Assembly (NCBI GenBank): GCA_947623455.1
Contig: OX392527.1
Location: forward strand, 27,086,201-27,150,200
DNA length: 64,000 nt
Source of the DNA: Mimachlamys varia
Lineage: Eukaryota; Mollusca; Bivalvia; Pectinida; Pectinidae
Direction of reading: 5' to 3'
A program made the position numbers and the translations under genes. Numbering within the stretch: position 1 is the first letter of the stretch; the number at the start of each line of letters is the position of its first letter. Positions 56,401 through 64,000 of the stretch are shown in pieces. Below the pieces are notes generated by a model. It was not told where the DNA came from. It saw only the letters and a program-made list of their open reading frames with translations, and did no database searches.

Positions 56401-59400
56401 ATTATAGTGAGGTAGAGAAGAATCACAGACAGCTGGAGAAAGCTCTCAAGGAAAAAGACTGGGAACTGGCCGATCTGTCGGCTATGAAGGATGCAAGGTA
56501 AAATTTGTAAGAAGGGAGATAATTCTTAAAGAAAAGAACAGGGCCATTTTCTTTTATTAGGAACAGCCATTTTGTCTGCTTTTAAAAGTAACGTTTTCAG
56601 TGAAAAACCTGGCGGACCTGCAAATGTTCACACAGGCCCTGCAAGTCTTGCTCAAGGCTCGCCTGAAAGCAGCATCAGATTACCGGTATAATATAACCGA
56701 ACAACTTTGGTCTGACCAGTTCAAACGCTTAAATAAAAAATGGCCAAGTATACTGGCAGAGCTCAAGTTATCAGATACTGGTCACTATTTAGTATGTATT
56801 TTTTTAAGTGTTGACATACATAAAGTAAAGGTTTATAGCCTGTTCCTTTAACCATCCTATTAAAGAAACTGTATGCAAATCATTTTGCAGGATAGATTCA
56901 TGAAACTAATATGCTTTAACTATACTGTGTAATCAATAGAAAGCATGTATATACTGTTACCATATGCTTGTAAACTGTCATAATGTCATCATAATAACAC
57001 TCATCAGGAAGGCCTGCGAGCTGGCTACATCTTAAAGGTACAGATGCTATACCAAGAAATATATTAGGAATTGTTCATGCATGCTTCTAGAAATGCTGAT
57101 GGGATGTAAATAATGCAATCTGTATAAGTTTTTATTTATTTTATATGGCTGCAAACAAAGTTAAAAAAATTATAATTGTTCTGATTGTTTCAGGATATCT
57201 GACCTTGAGAAACAGTTGGAACAGTCAGAGGTGTCCATGAATAGAATGAAAGAAGACTTTCAGAGAAAGTAAGCAGTGGATTTGTCCTTTATTTAAATCA
57301 TGTTAAAGTACATATAAAGGTAGATATGCTAAAGTGCCTCCATTTAATTAAGCAACTTTCTCTCATCCTAGGTATGTCAAGAACCATACACGTTTTATCT
57401 TATAACAAGATATGACTTCATGAGGCCAAAAACTAAGGATTTTGTTTGCTGCCAAGTTACAGTGAGATGTTATACATTTCTATATGTACAATTGTTTGTT
57501 ATCAAGTCCAGACACAGTGAGATGTTGTGTGTATGTACAGTTGTTTGTTACCCAGTCCAGTCCAGACACAGTGATATGTTATGAATATGTACAGTTGTTT
57601 GTTATCCAGTCCAGACAGTGAGATGTTATGTATATGTACAGCTGTTTGTTACCCAGTCCAGACACAGTGAGATGTTGTGTGTATGTACAGTTGTTTCTTA
57701 CCCAGTCCAGACAGTGAGATGTTATGTATATGTACAGTTGTTTGTTATCCAGTCCAGACAGTGAGATGTTATGTATATGTACAGTTGTTTGTTATCCAGT
57801 CCAGACAGTGAGATGTTATGTATATGTACAGCTGTTTGTTACCCAGTCCAGACACAGTGAGATGTTGTGTGTATGTACAGTTGTTTCTTACCCAGTCCAG
57901 ACAGTGAGATGTTATGTATATGTACAGTTGTTTGTTATCCAGTCCAGACAGTGAGATGTTATGTATATGTACAGTTGTTTGTTACCCAGTCCAGACAGTG
58001 AGATGTTATGTATATGTACAGTTGTTTGTTACCCAGTCCAGACACAGTGAGATGTTATATATATGCACAGTTGTTTGTTATCCAGTCCAGACACAGTGAG
58101 ATGTTGTGTGTATGTACAGTTGTTTCTTACCCAGTCCAGACAGTGAGATGTTGTGTGTATGTACAGTTGTTTCTTACCCAGTCCAGACAGTGAGATGTTA
58201 TGTATATGTACAGTTGTTTGTTATCCAGTCCAGACAGTGAGATGTTATGTATATGTACAGTTGTTTGTTATCCAGTCCAGACAGTGAGATGTTATGTATA
58301 TGTACAGCTGTTTGTTACCCAGTCCAGACACAGTGAGATGTTGTGTGTATGTACAGTTGTTTCTTACCCAGTCCAGAGAGTGAGATGTTATGTATATGTA
58401 CAGTTGTTTGTTATCCAGTCCAGACAGTGAGATGTTATGTATATGTACAGTTGTTTGTTACCCAGTCCAGACAGTGAGATGTTATGTATATGTACAGTTG
58501 TTTGTTACCCAGTCCAGACAGTGAGATGTTATGTATATGCACAGTTGTTTGTTATCCAGTCCAGACAGTGAGATATTATGTATATGTACAGTTGTTTGTT
58601 ATCCAGTCCAGACAGTGAGATATTATGTATATGTACAGTTGTTTGTTATCCAGTCCAGACAGTGAGATGTTATGTATATGTACAGTTGTTTGTTACCCAG
58701 TCCAGACACAGTGAGATGTTATGTATATGTACAGTTGTTTGTTACCCAGTCCAGACACAGTGAAATGTTATGAATAAGTTTGTTCTATAATACCCAGACA
58801 AAGTCATCAGATCTTATGTAGTAAGATATATATTGTATGGTTTTATATTACCCAGACACAGTGAGATGGACAGATATGGACGCGAGAAAGAATCTGCCCT
58901 GGCCAAGGTTAAAGAAGGGTATGCAGACAGGGAACAATCATTATCCACCAAGATCAAGGAGCTACAGTCTACCATTGAAGACAACCAAGTGGAGATACGC
59001 AAACTTCAGTGGGCCAGACAAGACTTGGAGAAGGAGAAGGATCTACACACACAAAAGTAGGCTTGTTTGTCTTTTTGACCAGATACAGCATAACTTTCCT
59101 TTGTCTTTCATTACTGTAAGCATACTTACGTTGGCGCAATCAAATTTTAGTGCATTGTCAGATTTTATCATAGGCAATGATAATTTCTCGCATTCATGAT
59201 AATTACTATATAAGCAGAGTATTAAACTCAAATTAGCGCAATCATATTTTAGAGCAATATGTTTGACGCAAAAGTGATAAAATAATTAGATGGCTGTGAT
59301 AATATGTATGTTTACAGTATATGGTAGTGAAACCATCAGTGTACAGACTCTTATGGTTCTTACATAACTTACACTTATATCCTACTGTCTATGTCTACTC

Positions 59401-62400
59401 TAATACTCAATTTGAAATTCAATAAATCTCTGTTTTATTTCGTTGTGTTTATCTCACCTACAAATTCATGCATTTCAGTTTCTCTCTCCTTGCATTGATA
59501 TAGCTGACACCAATGGTTTATTTATCAGTCACCAGCTCTATAGGAGTGTATTTATAAAACTTGCTTTGAACAATTAAGGAAGATATCAAGCTATTTCTTG
59601 TATAAACATGTTGTGGTTATGAAAATGTTACCATTAGTTGTGTGATGTTGCAGGTTACAGGATGAGCTGTGTGAGGTGAAGGAGAAGTGGGACAAGCATG
59701 TTACAAACATGTCTCGCAGTCAGGTCAATAAGGACCTAGAGTTGGAGGCACTCAGGGAGAACGAGATCAAATTAAAAGCTGACCTTCAGCAGAGGAAGGA
59801 AGATATTGAGAGGCATGTTGACTCAAATTATTACAGTGTACAACTGAACAAGGAAAAAATGAATGATCAGTATTGAAAGAAACCATTACTCTAAGAGATG
59901 AAAATGTTTATGATTGTTCAAAGTGATCTGTGTTTGGAAGTATTTCCATAGGCTGTGGCTATGAATTGTGGTTCTGTTGAAAGCCTCGCTAATTTTTTTT
60001 TATCTGATGAGAGTTTTTCAAACATAATTAACCCTTTTCTATAACCATCCAGATTAATGCATGGTAGTCTATTAAAGTAACAGACAGATGAAAAGGGTTA
60101 ACAAACTTAACCACGTGTTAATGAATACTTCATTGAAGTTTTGATGTTGGTAGGTACAAAAAGGAGTTGAGTCTGGCTGTAGAGCGAGAGAACAGCTTGG
60201 AGAGAAGTAAGGCTCAACTGGAACTCGACTGGCAGAGGCGCTTCGAGGATCTAGAAAGACAGCAGTACGAAAAGTCAGAGGACTTCGTAAAGAAGCTGAC
60301 ACGTGGCAGGGATGAGGTGAGTACTGAATGTTGTAAGGATGTGTAGATATTGTCTACAGACTGATTTAATATTTATATAAATACTACTTTCCTGTTATCA
60401 TGTACAGAATTGTTTTTCATATTTGATAGGTAACACTTTTATTTTGCATTCTGAAAAGTTGACATACAGGGATCACTTTGTTGGTGTCTCTTGGCCTGGG
60501 CCTAATAACACTCAAACTTGTGCTTTAATTAGGTATCACTGAAAGTAATTGTTTGTCTTCAGGTTTGAACGTCAAAGGTTAAAGTCACTTTAACAATGTT
60601 ACTATGAATAGAAAATCAGGTTTCCGTTCAATTTGATAAATTCATTTCCCTTGGGCCTATCAAACTCAAACTTCATACAGCGCTTCCTTTCTTTGCATGG
60701 GCTTGCTGTTTAGGTCGAAAATCAAGGTCACTTAGTATAAATAGAAACCAACATTCACTTCCTCATAGAAGTGTAAACTACCAAACAATTACATTTTGAA
60801 ATCTGCATCATAATAAGCCATAATCTATATTGTTTGTTGTGAAATTTACTTCGTATGAGATGTCTTGTTATTATCGTTCTACTGTGGCCACACTAGTGAC
60901 AAATCCACTTCTGTGGAATTCTTGTATTAATTAACGCTATCCTGTAGATAATGAGGTGTGTGCAGTCTATTTCTGTTTCACTGACTGCAAATAAAGATAA
61001 CTTTTTAAAGTCCTACAGCATTCCTAGCCATGTGACTTCTTAATGAATTGTTGATAAAGCTTGTGTAGTGGCAATGGATTTGGAAGTGAATACCGGCGTA
61101 AGTCGGGGGTCAACTAGTCATTATATAATGATGGTATTGGAACACACTGTTAACAAATCAGATTATGTTTTAGGCGTTGGCAACAGTGAAGGAGAAGGAG
61201 CGAGAACTCCAGCACAGAGAGACCTTGATAAGGACGCTTTACCATGACAGAGAACAGGCCTTAGCCACACTCAGGAAACACGGCATTGCTGTGGAGAAAA
61301 ACAACAATGTGAGTCCTGGACAGTGTTTTCTCTCAACCCTATAATATATCTCAAGAAGGGATGATTCTATCGTCTTGAGTCTGTCTGGCACATTTAAAAC
61401 CAAACTCACACAGCAATGTACTCCTTCATAGGCTTAAACAAATGATTATCCTGGTTCTAGAATGAACTTTTATGAATTAAATGAATTTCAATATTATTTT
61501 ACAGTAAAAATACTGTGTATAAAATATAATTTTAAATATTTGATAAATGTTTTTTAACAAAGAATAATTCAAACTCATCTTTAGTTGCAAAGCTATCATT
61601 TTTAGGTTTATAATAACTAATGGGATACATTGTATATAGGTAAACACTTTTGACATAGATTTGAAATGCTTAATTTGACTGAAACTAAAGGTAGATAGCC
61701 CAAAATTCAAACTGTGAGTGTTTCAAACTGAAATTTGAGAACATACAATTCAAAATATTAAAAAAAAGGTTTCATTGAAGCTCTGTGTCCTTTATGTGTG
61801 GTGAACCTGACTTTTACATTGTCAACTTTCCTAAGGTGGATATGGAGAAATTATGGTTGACAGTCAATTCAGAAGATGTTGAAAGTCTGCAGAAACAGAA
61901 CGAAAGTCTCAAGTCAGTTATCAAGGAGATGAGGATGCAGATGGAAAACCTGGGTCAGGAGCTACCTGCTCCAGAGAGAGACATGGAGCCTGCAGGACAT
62001 TCCCATAGCAAAGAGCAGGGTCGGTATACACCTGACCTTCATTGTAGTAAAAAATATAATGGAAATTATCCATCAAATGAACTCCCTTTATGCCTAGTAC
62101 ATGTATTCCTGGTATATGTCAATGTGATAAGTAGAGGCCTCCACTGATTTCTCTATTGCTTTCTCTTGATTACAAAGTTTTGAGGTAGTATATCACTCAT
62201 AAATCTTATTGTACATTTTTCTTCAGCATCACATTGCACTATAAATGGTCACATTGTTGTCCATCTGGTTAACTGTAATTAATGGTATAAGTAATTGAAT
62301 GGTTCCAGGCCAAATCTTAGCGCCTAGGGTGTAAGGAAGGATCTCATTACAGTAGACATGGAAATATTTGTTTCAGATTATGTTGAAAATCTTCAAAAGG

Positions 62401-62574
62401 AAGTACGTTCTTTGAGGAAGAAAACAAGAGATCTTGAAAGTCTTGTGGAAGAAGGAAAGCGATATGGAAAAATACCTGTATCATCCTCTTCTGCTTCCGA
62501 ACAGGAAGTCATGGCTGAAGTGAAAGACAACCCCACACTCCGGCACCACATCACCTCTCTGAATGAAAACATTG
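44391..62574 (+). CDS. CCDC57: CCDC57 homologue, coiled-coil centrosomal protein (3' end beyond window)
   Basis: Thirteen exons with matching phases give about 628 codons, almost all heptad-rich coiled coil. Landmark stretches match vertebrate CCDC57 in order: YNLKVLEERDKELETYD, LQRKLTEVEEELDTQRREL, RREHEFRLQTDEMS, KLLGKEMEIMK, DIERYKKELSLAVERENSLE, LDWQRRFEDLERQQYEKSE, LRKHGIAVE, and DYVENLQKEVRSLRKK. Vertebrate CCDC57 acts at centrosomes and centriolar satellites, in centriole duplication, microtubule organisation and ciliogenesis. That role is from the family, not the sequence. The start MADPDESWKELAAQKEREWK matches the N-terminal KEEEW motif, and a polypyrimidine-AG at 44342-44355 shows an upstream 5' UTR exon. 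The last visible exon ends in phase 1 at a donor, so the variable C-terminus is missing. One intron is GC-AG. Confidence 0.93.
44630..45401. mobile_element. Non-autonomous DNA transposon, hAT-like ends
   Basis: Ends CAGGGCTTAGATTA and TAATCGAAGCCCTG are inverted repeats. The flanks are GAATT on both sides (44625-44629, 45402-45406). Inside, both halves carry ACTCGGCAC motifs and a hairpin (cactaggc-gctgt-gcctagtg). The CAGGG terminus is hAT-like, but only five bases of target duplication are visible rather than eight. Lies in CCDC57 intron 1. Confidence 0.55.
45557..45711 (+). CDS. CCDC57: CCDC57 exon 2
   Basis: The acceptor is tttataaatcag, the donor CAGTG|gtaaga. IQTLEAAYKDKDKQLQEEKA, then FKYNLKVLEERDKELETYDL, a strongly conserved CCDC57 block. 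Phase 2 to 1. Confidence 0.92.
46118..46286 (+). CDS. CCDC57: CCDC57 exon 3
   Basis: The acceptor is atccaatgctcag, the donor AGATG|gtatgt. ELKSSLNVKNGEISEMKIKL and HRLKEKQAEIDSYR; phase 1 to 2. The polypyrimidine tract is poor, so the exact 5' edge is less certain than the reading frame. Confidence 0.82.
46287..47202. other. CCDC57 intron 3, left flank
   Basis: T-rich intron with a G-run at 47132-47153; no gene. Confidence 0.5.
47132..47153 (+). repeat. Poly-G tract
   Basis: A run of about 17 G, an A, then four G. G-quadruplex potential on this (sense) strand of CCDC57 intron 3. Confidence 0.9.
47203..53618 (+). mobile_element. Head-to-tail array of seven family-2 elements
   Basis: Each copy ends GCTCGCAATTGCAATTCTAGTT-type sequence (ends near 48328, 49553, 50556, 51168, 51785, 53005, 53618). 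Three copies begin with a hairpin (TAAGTCACCCC, loop CAACGAAGT, GGGGTGACTTA), repeated two to three times in the first two. Four begin directly in a TTATTATT tract. The bodies hold 125-130 bp units: aaaatggccgccatt, TCTGATTGGTCAAAATTTAG, ATTGTCCGATTTCGCTCAAA, tatgaacgggtaacag. No protein is encoded. The CTAG-T end, near-end palindrome and head-to-tail joining suggest a Helitron-like non-autonomous element; that class assignment is inference. Confidence 0.75.
47333..48328 (+). repeat. About 1 kb repeated almost exactly at 49561-50556
   Basis: Identical or nearly so over about 996 bases at an offset of 2,228 bases, judged from several compared segments and from identical translated stretches. 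All other copies in the array are clearly diverged. Confidence 0.85.
53681..53802 (+). CDS. CCDC57: CCDC57 exon 4
   Basis: The acceptor is gtaattttttcag, the donor GCAG|gtacat. SKDSELQQERKEFENFKRML and KLTEVEEELDTQRRELSA; phase 2 to 1. It sits 62 bases after a 6.4-kb array of mobile-element copies. Confidence 0.93.
53860..54836 (+). mobile_element. Hairpin/tandem-repeat element, family 3
   Basis: Starts TATACCCCCCC, loop GCAACGAAGTTA, GGGGGGGTATA, then GTCTGTCTGTCCGTC, then four 158-bp units (ttgtccggacaactcctcc, taaactactggatcgatttc, tttggttgccatggtaacca). Ends gggggggtattagtcagcc...cagttctagtt. The shared end TTCTAGTT and AACGAAG loop link it to the family-2 array directly to its left. In CCDC57 intron 4. 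Confidence 0.8.
54920..55943. mobile_element. TTAA-flanked element with inverted ends
   Basis: Left TTAAGGATGTACTCTTGTGA; right TCAGAGGTGTACATCCTTAA. The inverted ends and TTAA at both edges fit a piggyBac-type non-autonomous element or MITE. The interior is AT-rich without coding potential. In CCDC57 intron 4. Confidence 0.6.
55990..56078 (+). CDS. CCDC57: CCDC57 exon 5
   Basis: The acceptor is catttgcttttag, the donor CTTAAG|gtaaca. EFEDAMKRREHEFRLQTDEM, then STKVLEYELK; matches the conserved KREHEFRLQ block. Phase 1 to 0. Confidence 0.93.
56106..56339 (+). repeat. ~40-bp decayed array from CCDC57 exon 6 start
   Basis: Five to six units (attacaaagctaagttactg, taaggagatgagaacattgt) precede the exon. 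They resemble the real boundary attaccag|GCTAAGCTGCTGGGTAAGGA with GATGGAGATAATG. The last unit keeps a working acceptor and an open frame. Confidence 0.8.
56340..56497 (+). CDS. CCDC57: CCDC57 exon 6
   Basis: AKLLGKEMEIMKAAQDRNAQ through DWELADLSAMKDAR; donor GCAAG|gtaaaa, phase 0 to 2. The acceptor tattaccag at 56331-56339 has a twin at 56291 (ttttaccag), which would extend the exon in frame by 16 residues (VKLLVKEMNIVSFYYQ). Confidence 0.9.
56595..56830 (+). other. Coding-like island in CCDC57 intron 6
   Basis: After gtaacgttttcag the sequence is GC-richer than the intron and open. One frame reads KNLADLQMFTQALQVLLKAR, then ITEQLWSDQFKRLNKKWPSI, LAELKLSDTGHYL, with protein-like composition. 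In the CCDC57 phase the same bases read SEKPGGPANVHTGPASLAQG and stop after about 31 residues. It could be a captured gene fragment, a mobile-element remnant, or an alternative terminal exon. I do not recognise the protein. Confidence 0.4.
57194..57268 (+). CDS. CCDC57: CCDC57 exon 7
   Basis: The acceptor is ctgattgtttcag, the donor GAGAAA|gtaagc. ISDLEKQLEQSEVSMNRMKE then DFQRK; phase 2 to 2. Confidence 0.9.
57480..58775 (+). repeat. 47-49 bp array made from the CCDC57 exon 8 acceptor
   Basis: About 27 units of gttgtttgttacccagtcca, then gacacagtgagatgttatgt, atatgtaca. The real exon boundary is ttatattacccag|ACACAGTGAGATGGAC. Units alternate between 49 bp (gacacagtgag) and 47 bp (gacagtgag). 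The open frames inside are repeat artefacts. Confidence 0.93.
58856..59056 (+). CDS. CCDC57: CCDC57 exon 8
   Basis: The acceptor is tatattacccag, the donor CAAAA|gtaggc. HSEMDRYGREKESALAKVKE, then KIKELQSTIEDNQVEIRKLQ; matches RKHEELDRLAREKDAVL of vertebrates. The first 14 bases of the exon with the acceptor are the seed of the array just upstream. Phase 2 to 2. Confidence 0.92.
59057..59653. other. CCDC57 intron 8, no recognised feature
   Basis: gcgcaatcaNattttagNgcaNt recurs twice (59140, 59237), possibly an old repeat; otherwise plain intron. Confidence 0.4.
59654..59812 (+). CDS. CCDC57: CCDC57 exon 9 (GC donor)
   Basis: The acceptor is gtgatgttgcag. LQDELCEVKEKWDKHVTNMS, then QQRKEDIER. 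The only donor that preserves the conserved DIERYK junction is GAGAG|gcatgt, a GC donor. Phase 2 to 2. Confidence 0.88.
60154..60316 (+). CDS. CCDC57: CCDC57 exon 10
   Basis: The acceptor is tttgatgttggtag, the donor GATGAG|gtgagt. YKKELSLAVERENSLERSKA then QLELDWQRRFEDLERQQYEK; the most conserved CCDC57 block in the window. Phase 2 to 0. Confidence 0.94.
60470..60950. repeat. Decayed two-unit interspersed repeat, CCDC57 intron 10
   Basis: cttgggcctatcaaactcaa and cttggcctgggcctaataac, with aaaggttaaagtcacttt and aaatcaaggtcactt, are two diverged copies of a ~165-bp unit of the bivalve tandem-element style. Confidence 0.45.
61174..61308 (+). CDS. CCDC57: CCDC57 exon 11
   Basis: The acceptor is gattatgttttag, the donor AACAAT|gtgagt. 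ALATVKEKERELQHRETLIR, then EQALATLRKHGIAVEKNNN. Phase 0 at both ends. Confidence 0.93.
61836..62019 (+). CDS. CCDC57: CCDC57 exon 12
   Basis: The acceptor is caactttcctaag. VDMEKLWLTVNSEDVESLQK, then RMQMENLGQELPAPERDMEP. The donor GCAGG|gtcggt is weak but gives the phase needed for the following Asp-Tyr-Val. A nearby gtatac at 62024 would break the frame. Confidence 0.85.
62377..62574 (+). CDS. CCDC57: CCDC57 exon 13 (last in window)
   Basis: The acceptor is atatttgtttcag, the donor ATTG|gtaaaa, phase 1 out. DYVENLQKEVRSLRKKTRDL, then a Ser-rich linker and LRHHITSLNENIG. I could not find the next exon before 64000. Confidence 0.9.
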
Positions 62575-62830
62575 GTAAAATCAGTTAACGTATTCACCGT
62601 AATTAACACCCCTCCCCCTTCTTCAGAGGTATTGAAATTATATATGCGCCCCTACTAATCGTGACACAACTGAATTATTCTTTTTAATGGTACTGTAAAC
62701 CTCACTGTGCGCATGTTTTCAAGATTAAAAATTGACAAATATTGGTAATATGTTTACAAATTGTCCTGAATTGATGACAATAATGTAGTGCAACATGAGC
62801 ATTACCCATTCTGGTCACAATACACCGTAC

Positions 62831-62925
62831 TTACTGACTTTATAAAAACATTTCCGTCAAGATACTGACTTTATAAAAACATTTCCGTCAAGATACTGAC
62901 TTTATAAAAACATTTCCGTCAAGAT
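62831..62925. repeat. 31-bp unit, three copies
   Basis: tactgactttataaaaacat and ttccgtcaaga repeated three times without change, in the intron after CCDC57 exon 13. Confidence 0.9.
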
Positions 62926-63285
62926 CTTAGTTTTGTTATGCTATTAAATATTGAAATAGATTTTTAGGCACCCTGGGTGCTAATACATGTAATGGGAATA
63001 CGGTATGCATAAATATAATTGTGGTTTCATACTGCAATTGCTGAATTCAACACTTCTAAACAAAATGAAACTTACAGTGTATATTGCTATGTCACCAAAG
63101 TTGCTGGTATCGATCTGTACTGGGATTACAGTAAAACAGACCTCTTAATGTTTTCAGCATTATACACGTACAAATATAGGCTATTCTTAAATTTCATATG
63201 TAAGTTTATCCATCCATTTCCAGAATCCACTTTAGAGTTTATCACTCGCAATAATCTGTCATCTATACCTCTCGGTTTGTCTATA

Positions 63286-63360
63286 CAGTAGACTCCGCTT
63301 AATATCACTTCTCATTTGTCCGGGGAAAACGTGATATTAACCGGAACATGATATTAAAAG
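63286..63360 (+). mobile_element. pogo/Tigger-like terminal inverted repeat
   Basis: TA|CAGTAGACTCCGCTTAATAT and cacttctcatttgtccgggg, then gtgatattaaccggaacatg, resembles the CAGT...-starting ends of pogo/Tigger elements with TA target. The second end is not identified in the window. Confidence 0.45.
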
Positions 63361-64000
63361 AAAACGTATTTTCTGACATTTTTCAGCCCTCAAAACCGGA
63401 AGTGGACTTGGTTAAATGTCGTAGTGCTGTGACTCATCAGAGAAGATTGTTGAATAAAGATATTTTATCACTAACAATGTTTTTTTCACTCCAGTGACTG
63501 TATAATCTTTGGTTTTATTCTGGAATGCACTTATTTTCATATATATTGTTCGTACGTAATATTATCAGTAGGCTAGCTTCACACGAAACCAGGGACGAAA
63601 CGTACTACGATTGTTTACTGCAGTAGCTAGGCCTATAGGCCTACTGTAATGATGTAACGTTAGGCATACAAGTGGCTGGTATTCTGCATCAAATTCGTGT
63701 TTTGAAATCATGACACTCCGTAAATATTTACCGTTATCTTGATATGTATACTGGTTTTTCGCTTGTGAAATCTGTTGTTTGTTTAATTTCTTTAGATATT
63801 CGCTGCAAGTGCGACATCGTGTTCACAGAGTTTGTCGGTTGTATAGCGCTACCGCGAAATGAACTTTTACCTTTGAAACGTGACGTTTCATTGGATGACC
63901 TCTATGCAAATAAAACAACCACGCGATAAGATTTAGTCTCGGCACTTATATTTATTCACCAGCCTGCCTAGAATCACGGCATGTCGGAGTCGTACTTTGG
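63361..64000. other. CCDC57 intron or element interior, no gene seen
   Basis: A short open stretch after ctttag at 63795 (ending at 63929) does not resemble CCDC57 and is probably spurious. Confidence 0.4.

Noticed and set aside
57724..58763. Open frames MYMYSCLLSSPDSEMLCICT
   Set aside because: Frames of the 47/49-bp array derived from the CCDC57 exon 8 acceptor.
63744..63929. Short open frame after an acceptor-like tttctttag, considered as the next CCDC57 exon
   Set aside because: In the required phase it reads DIRCKCDIVFTEF, unlike CCDC57, and it lies beside a probable transposon end.
138..64000. CRISPR-like interpretation of the tandem arrays
   Set aside because: Units are contiguous without unique spacers, and the genome is animal.

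Overview
The window is animal nuclear DNA, most likely from a bivalve mollusc. Its genes are split into many short exons with GT-AG introns. Intronic and intergenic DNA is AT-rich and full of minisatellites, tRNA-derived SINEs and short non-autonomous elements of kinds common in bivalve genomes. I see no bacterial, phage or CRISPR features and no full-length autonomous transposon. Species assignment is inference; the exon models come from reading splice sites and matching phases by eye.

Left third (about 1-22.9 kb): the 3' part of a plus-strand gene of the IRSp53/BAIAP2 family (I-BAR plus SH3 plus WH2-like actin regulator). Eight exons from 1687 to 9025 encode the end of the I-BAR domain, a linker, the SH3 domain and a proline-rich region. 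A 37-nt cassette exon (12378-12414) and a last exon (15180-15252) then decide whether the protein ends in a WH2-like motif or in a short alternative tail. A good poly(A) signal lies at 19808, which would put a 30-bp minisatellite inside a long 3' UTR. A 2.8-kb array of a 28-bp repeat starts just beyond it.

Middle (about 23-42 kb): a repeat-rich gap (14-bp array, two families of tandem-repeat elements), then a minus-strand gene of seven coding exons (37066 down to 31353) for a 718-residue leucine-rich-repeat protein with an acidic C-terminal half. Upstream of it, also on the minus strand, is a probable two-exon gene for a small protein of about 102 residues (42075 down to 41191) that I do not recognise.

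Right third (about 44-64 kb): a plus-strand gene homologous to CCDC57, a coiled-coil protein of centrosomes and centriolar satellites. Thirteen coding exons (44391-62574) are visible and the gene runs off the right edge. Its third intron holds seven head-to-tail copies of one short element.

Main observation: at four exon boundaries in two unrelated genes, the splice site and adjoining exon sequence have been copied into a tandem array beside the real exon (BAIAP2-like I-BAR exon donor; BAIAP2-like SH3 exon acceptor, 10 copies; CCDC57 exon 6 acceptor; CCDC57 exon 8 acceptor, 1.3 kb). Second, several superficially different repeat families here share one plan: a hairpin, often with an AACGAAG loop, then a simple repeat, then 125-160 bp tandem units carrying a common core motif.
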